NCBI GenBank assembly: GCA_947492105.1
Contig: CANLMN010000022.1
Coordinates: 1 to 64,000, forward strand
From: an uncultured Aquimarina sp.
GTDB taxonomy: Bacteria; Bacteroidota; Bacteroidia; Flavobacteriales; Flavobacteriaceae
Length of the DNA: 64,000 bases
Direction: 5' to 3'
The translations under genes and the position numbers were made by a program. The notes beneath the pieces were generated by a model. That model ran no database searches and was not told where the DNA came from. It saw only the letters and a list, made by a program, of their open reading frames with translations. This document shows, one piece after another, positions 61,521 through 64,000 of the stretch (positions within the stretch are counted from its first letter, which is position 1; every line of letters begins with the position of its first letter).

Positions 61521-62480
61521 TTATTTAAATAATAATAAAAATCCTTGGTTTTTAAAGATTAAACCGCGGTATTCTGCTTTTAAAGTCTTGCTATAAGCGT
61601 TTTCGGATCTTTTTATGTTCCATTTTCCTAAGACTCCCATGCCTAACCAATCAAAACTTATATTTTTGGGATATGTTATGTGAATATTATAATTTTCATA
61701 CAGTCCAGAAGCCGTGTGTCCCATGTATGGATTTTCACTCATAGCATAACACTTCATAGTTTTTCTATAAACAATATACTCTTTTTTTCCATTTATACAA
61801 TCTAGTTTTATGTTAAAGTTATTACTTAAAATATTATTTGATGAGTTTTCTTTTAATTCTTTGCCTTTATTCCATTTTACATCTTTTTCGTTTAAAGTGA
61901 ACTCGGTCAATTTAAAATAAGTAATATTATTGTCATCCTTTGGGAAAGGTATTTTTGAAGTGAATACAAAATCTATTTTTTCGGAATCTTCAATATTGAT
62001 TGTTGAAGTATATTCTTCTACCACATTTATGTACCCTGGATTATCTTCGCTATGTTCAATTTCTATAACTAGTTTTGTGTTTTTGTAGTAATAATCATCT
62101 TCAATAGGTAAGTAATACTGTTTTACTATTTTTTGCAATTTGGTGCTTATTTTTTTAAATTTCTGCTTACACAATTGAAGAGTTAAATTTTCCCAAATAT
62201 TGTCTATGTCATTTCTTTTAGATAAATGATCTTCTGCAAAAACTACTTTTCTTAACTCTGCTTTAAAAATACCAGTAAATTGATAAGATTTAACTATACC
62301 CATGAAAACAGCACTAGACATAAATATTGATCCTCCTGTTTTTGCAAAGTCATACAACCAATCGAAAGAAAATTCCCAAATTTTGAAATAACCAAAAGTA
62401 TAAATCAATAATCCAAATAGAAAAACCCAAAAAGTGAAATATTTAATTCCAGGAAGTGTTTGTGTAAGAAATTTTATCAT
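61521..62480 (-). CDS. Two-helix membrane protein of unknown function (island orphan)
   Basis: A 319-aa protein with two N-terminal membrane helices (about 12-32 and 45-65) and a soluble domain of about 250 residues: first helical (KAELRKVVFAEDHLSKRNDI, ENLTLQLCKQKFKKIS), then beta-rich (KTMKCYAMSENPYMGHTASG; ITYPKNISFDWLGMGVLGKW). I recognise no family. The layout, membrane anchor plus cytoplasmic domain, and its position in the inner mnmE island beside a defence cluster would suit a membrane effector, but that is inference only. ATG start; no partner on the same strand within 300 bp. Confidence 0.65.
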   Translation of the reverse strand: MIKFLTQTLPGIKYFTFWVFLFGLLIYTFGYFKIWEFSFDWLYDFAKTGGSIFMSSAVFMGIVKSYQFTGIFKAELRKVVFAEDHLSKRNDIDNIWENLTLQLCKQKFKKISTKLQKIVKQYYLPIEDDYYYKNTKLVIEIEHSEDNPGYINVVEEYTSTINIEDSEKIDFVFTSKIPFPKDDNNITYFKLTEFTLNEKDVKWNKGKELKENSSNNILSNNFNIKLDCINGKKEYIVYRKTMKCYAMSENPYMGHTASGLYENYNIHITYPKNISFDWLGMGVLGKWNIKRSENAYSKTLKAEYRGLIFKNQGFLLLFK

Positions 62481-62795
62481 ATTATCTGCTTTTAATCGTC
62501 TGCAAATTAAGTTAAATAAATTGAACTATTGAAGATATGCTAAATCAAAAACACCAACGAAACGTAACAGTAAATAAAATTCTAATTAGTGCTGACAAAA
62601 ATAATTTTAAGAATAGGAAAGTAGATAAATGTTCATAAGCATAACATCGGTGTTGGTGTAATGAATTTTATTTTATTCTAACATTGAATTTTTATTAATT
62701 TGTATTCTTAAATGTTTGATATATTAAATGTTTACTTTGGAAAAAAAATAATAGAATTGTATCCAAAAGTTTAAATTTAAAAAAAGTAGTGTTAC
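62481..62795. other. Gene-free gap within the inner island
   Basis: 315 bp of AT-rich sequence. A 34-codon frame at 62538 (+) starting MLNQKHQRNVTVNK is too short and unsupported. ACACCAACG and CGGTGTTGGTGT flank about 100 bp and partly mirror each other, but no integron-type core site is convincing. Confidence 0.3.
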
Positions 62796-63308
62796 TTACA
62801 AGAAAAATAAGTTCTCAATCTCCTCCACAGAAAACCCCTTAGCACGATTAATTTTCTCCATTAATTTAAGATATTTTTTAGTAGGTTTTCCATTATAGTG
62901 TCTTCTAAAGTGTTTACTATAAAGTTCTTCGTAATGTCTGTCCAAATCAAAATGGCAGCCATAAACCCGCTCCAATTGTCTCCATTTTTTGGTTTGCGTT
63001 TGTTTTTCATACATACCACTGGGTAAAGCAGAGCGATGCATAAATTTTTGATTGATAAAATGTAGCTTTCGACAGCGTTTATTAGTAAAGGGGCAGAGGA
63101 AATACCATACAAAGCTTTTTCCTAGGTTAGAAGGTAGAGAAACCAAAGGAACTTCATATTTGTAGGATTTGCCGTTACAATTATAGCTCAATATCAATAC
63201 ACTTTCTGTACCGTCAATTTTAGTAGCTATAGATATGTTACTGGTTTCTATTCCATTTCTACTCCATGTAATAGTCCCACTTTTGAAGGTGTTGAGTTGC
63301 TTTGTCAA
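62796..63308 (-). CDS. Island-borne hypothetical protein
   Basis: A protein of about 170 aa recognisable as a type often found beside Bacteroidota integrases: GTITWSRNGIETSNIS, then GKSFVWYFLCPFTNKRCRKLHFINQKFMHRS split by a CxxxxxxRC pair, MYEKQTQTKKWRQLERVYG, and a basic C-terminus. Function unknown. The open frame runs up to GTG 63404, but its first 32 codons overlap, in another frame, the excisionase-like remnant and look unnatural; TTG 63308 is taken as start. The true N-terminus may have been lost in a deletion. Confidence 0.6.
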   Translation of the reverse strand: MTKQLNTFKSGTITWSRNGIETSNISIATKIDGTESVLILSYNCNGKSYKYEVPLVSLPSNLGKSFVWYFLCPFTNKRCRKLHFINQKFMHRSALPSGMYEKQTQTKKWRQLERVYGCHFDLDRHYEELYSKHFRRHYNGKPTKKYLKLMEKINRAKGFSVEEIENLFFL

Positions 63309-63445
63309 TTTTCTCTTGTCTTTTTCTTGCCTTGTATGCTTTTTTAGCACAAGAATTACTACAATGTTTAGTAACTGTTGTTCTTGCAATAAAAGTTGAA
63401 CCACAGAAAAAGCACTTTTTTTTCAATTCTGATATTACTGCTCAT
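63259..63445 (-). pseudogene. Frameshifted N-terminus of an excisionase-like HTH protein
   Basis: From ATG 63445 the frame reads MSSNIRIEKK; with one base removed from the A8 run (63416-63423 on the plus strand as T8) it continues CFFCGSTFIARTTVTKHC then SNSCAKKAYKARKRQEKID, the Cys4 N-terminus of helix-turn-helix proteins that accompany Bacteroidota integrases. It then runs into unrelated codons and stops at 63259. The HTH part is missing. So it is a remnant with a frameshift and a deletion joining it to the next gene. Confidence 0.65.
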
Positions 63446-63629
63446 TATGTTGCCGTTTATAGCTTAATGTAGCTACTTGTTGCAGTATGTAGCAGAATTT
63501 CTCCATTAGCAACATTTTTTTGTTGCTGAAACTCAAAATACATTATGAGCAACAAATCAGCAACAAAAACTGAAAGTAAAGAGCATACTCTTAATAAATA
63601 AAAGAAGTTTAAATACTTGTAAATTAATA

Positions 63630-63654
63630 AAAAGAAAACTCAAAGAAATTTGAG
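63630..63654 (-). terminator. Terminator after mnmE
   Basis: CTCAAA TTTC TTTGAG hairpin on the minus strand followed by TTTTCTTTTT, 11 bp after the mnmE stop. It lies on the island side of the attachment core, so it may belong to the island end. Confidence 0.65.
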
Positions 63655-63663
63655 AGTAACCAA

Positions 63664-63684
63664 CTTACTTCCCGATACAGAAAT
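63664..63684. other. Attachment site at the mnmE 3' end
   Basis: CTTACTTCCCGATACAGAA covers the last codons (FCIGK) and stop of mnmE. It is duplicated at 61188-61207. The mnmE (trmE) 3' end is a known integration target, for example of Salmonella SGI1, so use of this gene here is plausible. Confidence 0.7.
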
Positions 63685-64000
63685 TAGCAAAAATATTTCC
63701 TAATAAGTCATCATTAGTAATCTCTCCGGTAATTTCTCCAAAATAGTAAAGAGCTTGTCTGATATCGATTGCCATAAGATCTCCGGATAAGCCAGAGTCA
63801 ATACCAAACTGTACTTTTTGGATTTCTTCCAATGCTTTGAGCAATGCATCATAATGCCTAGAATTGGTTACAATAGTGTCATTATTACGCAGTGTCCCAG
63901 TATTCACAAAATCCAATAATTTGTCTTGTAGTTCTTGGATACCAGTTCCCTTTTTGGCAGAAAGTAAATGAATATCGGGTATTTGAGATGTCAATGCAAT
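63665..64000 (-). CDS. mnmE: tRNA modification GTPase MnmE, C-terminal part
   Basis: With MnmG, MnmE makes the 5-carboxymethylaminomethyl group on wobble uridines of tRNAs. The window holds the last 111 codons; the frame continues past 64000. Visible are the end of the G domain (SAKKGTGIQELQ) and the C-terminal helical domain with SRHYDALLKALEEI, SGDLMAIDIRQALYYFGEITGEITNDDLLGNIFANFCIGK, where Cys of the final CIGK is catalytic. The last codons double as the island attachment site, yet the protein end is intact. Confidence 0.95.
   Translation of the reverse strand: MALTSQIPDIHLLSAKKGTGIQELQDKLLDFVNTGTLRNNDTIVTNSRHYDALLKALEEIQKVQFGIDSGLSGDLMAIDIRQALYYFGEITGEITNDDLLGNIFANFCIGK

Noticed and set aside
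62540-62680. Possible integron attC-like site (ACACCAACG ... CGGTGTTGGTG)
   Set aside because: The arms pair only partly and no core GTTRRRY site or integron integrase is present.

Overview
The window looks like chromosomal DNA of a marine Bacteroidota bacterium of class Flavobacteriia. The DNA is AT-rich. Promoters carry TAnnTTTG-type -7 boxes, several genes appear to start with GTG or TTG, and there are type IX secretion (T9SS) C-terminal domains, a TonB-dependent receptor with a carboxypeptidase-like plug domain, a flavobacterial lycopene cyclase and 2TM-domain proteins. I cannot assign genus or species.

Layout. 1-3 kb: tail of an unknown gene, tRNA-Pro(GGG), cydAB. 3-6.5 kb: PhoX-like lipoprotein plus di-haem peroxidase. 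7-10.3 kb: rdgB, 2TM protein, LytS-type kinase with fused 2TM domain, TPR protein. 10.6-18.5 kb: TonB receptor, crtY, NDH-2, NhaC-type antiporter, nucleoside-hydrolase-like secreted protein. 19-29.8 kb: aroB, proline dehydrogenase, lptB, kdsD-tatC, recQ, barrel-like protein, cyclophilin-FKBP fusion. 30-37.4 kb: gene-poor stretch with small ORFs, MsbA-like exporter, DUF4268 protein, ZIP transporter, two methyltransferases. 37.9-42.4 kb: small lipoprotein, trehalose-6-phosphate synthase/phosphatase fusion divergent from a GH15 hydrolase. 43.3-52.1 kb: tandem pair of giant secreted HExxH proteins (1367 and 1342 aa) with T9SS tails. 52.3-53.9 kb: small conserved protein and MscS channel. 54.2-63.7 kb: accessory island with Fic protein, IS21 remnant, McrBC with an EVE-like domain, PLD-like protein, broken tyrosine integrase, a 2TM orphan and a frameshifted excisionase-like gene. 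63.7-64 kb: 3' end of mnmE.

Two things stand out. First, at least 16 copies or fragments of three families (here A, B, C) of 110-170 bp imperfect palindromes lie between genes. Families B and C have TACCA...TGGTA ends. A and B halves are joined in both directions in chimeric copies, and one C copy supplies the stop codon of rdgB. They look like non-autonomous MITE/REP-type elements, and no matching transposase is visible. Second, the mnmE 3' end is an integration site: a second copy encoding the same FCIGK-stop tail, with only synonymous differences in that tail, lies 2.5 kb away. It separates a small inner island (2TM orphan, 170-aa protein, Xis-like remnant) from an older, degraded defence island that starts with the integrase fossil and runs through PLD/McrBC towards the IS21 remnant and Fic.

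Working links between genes: cydAB is a two-gene oxidase operon. kdsD-tatC are coupled, with lptB nearby for envelope biogenesis. TPS/TPP and GH15 form a trehalose module. McrB and McrC are translationally coupled, with the PLD-like gene just upstream on the same strand.
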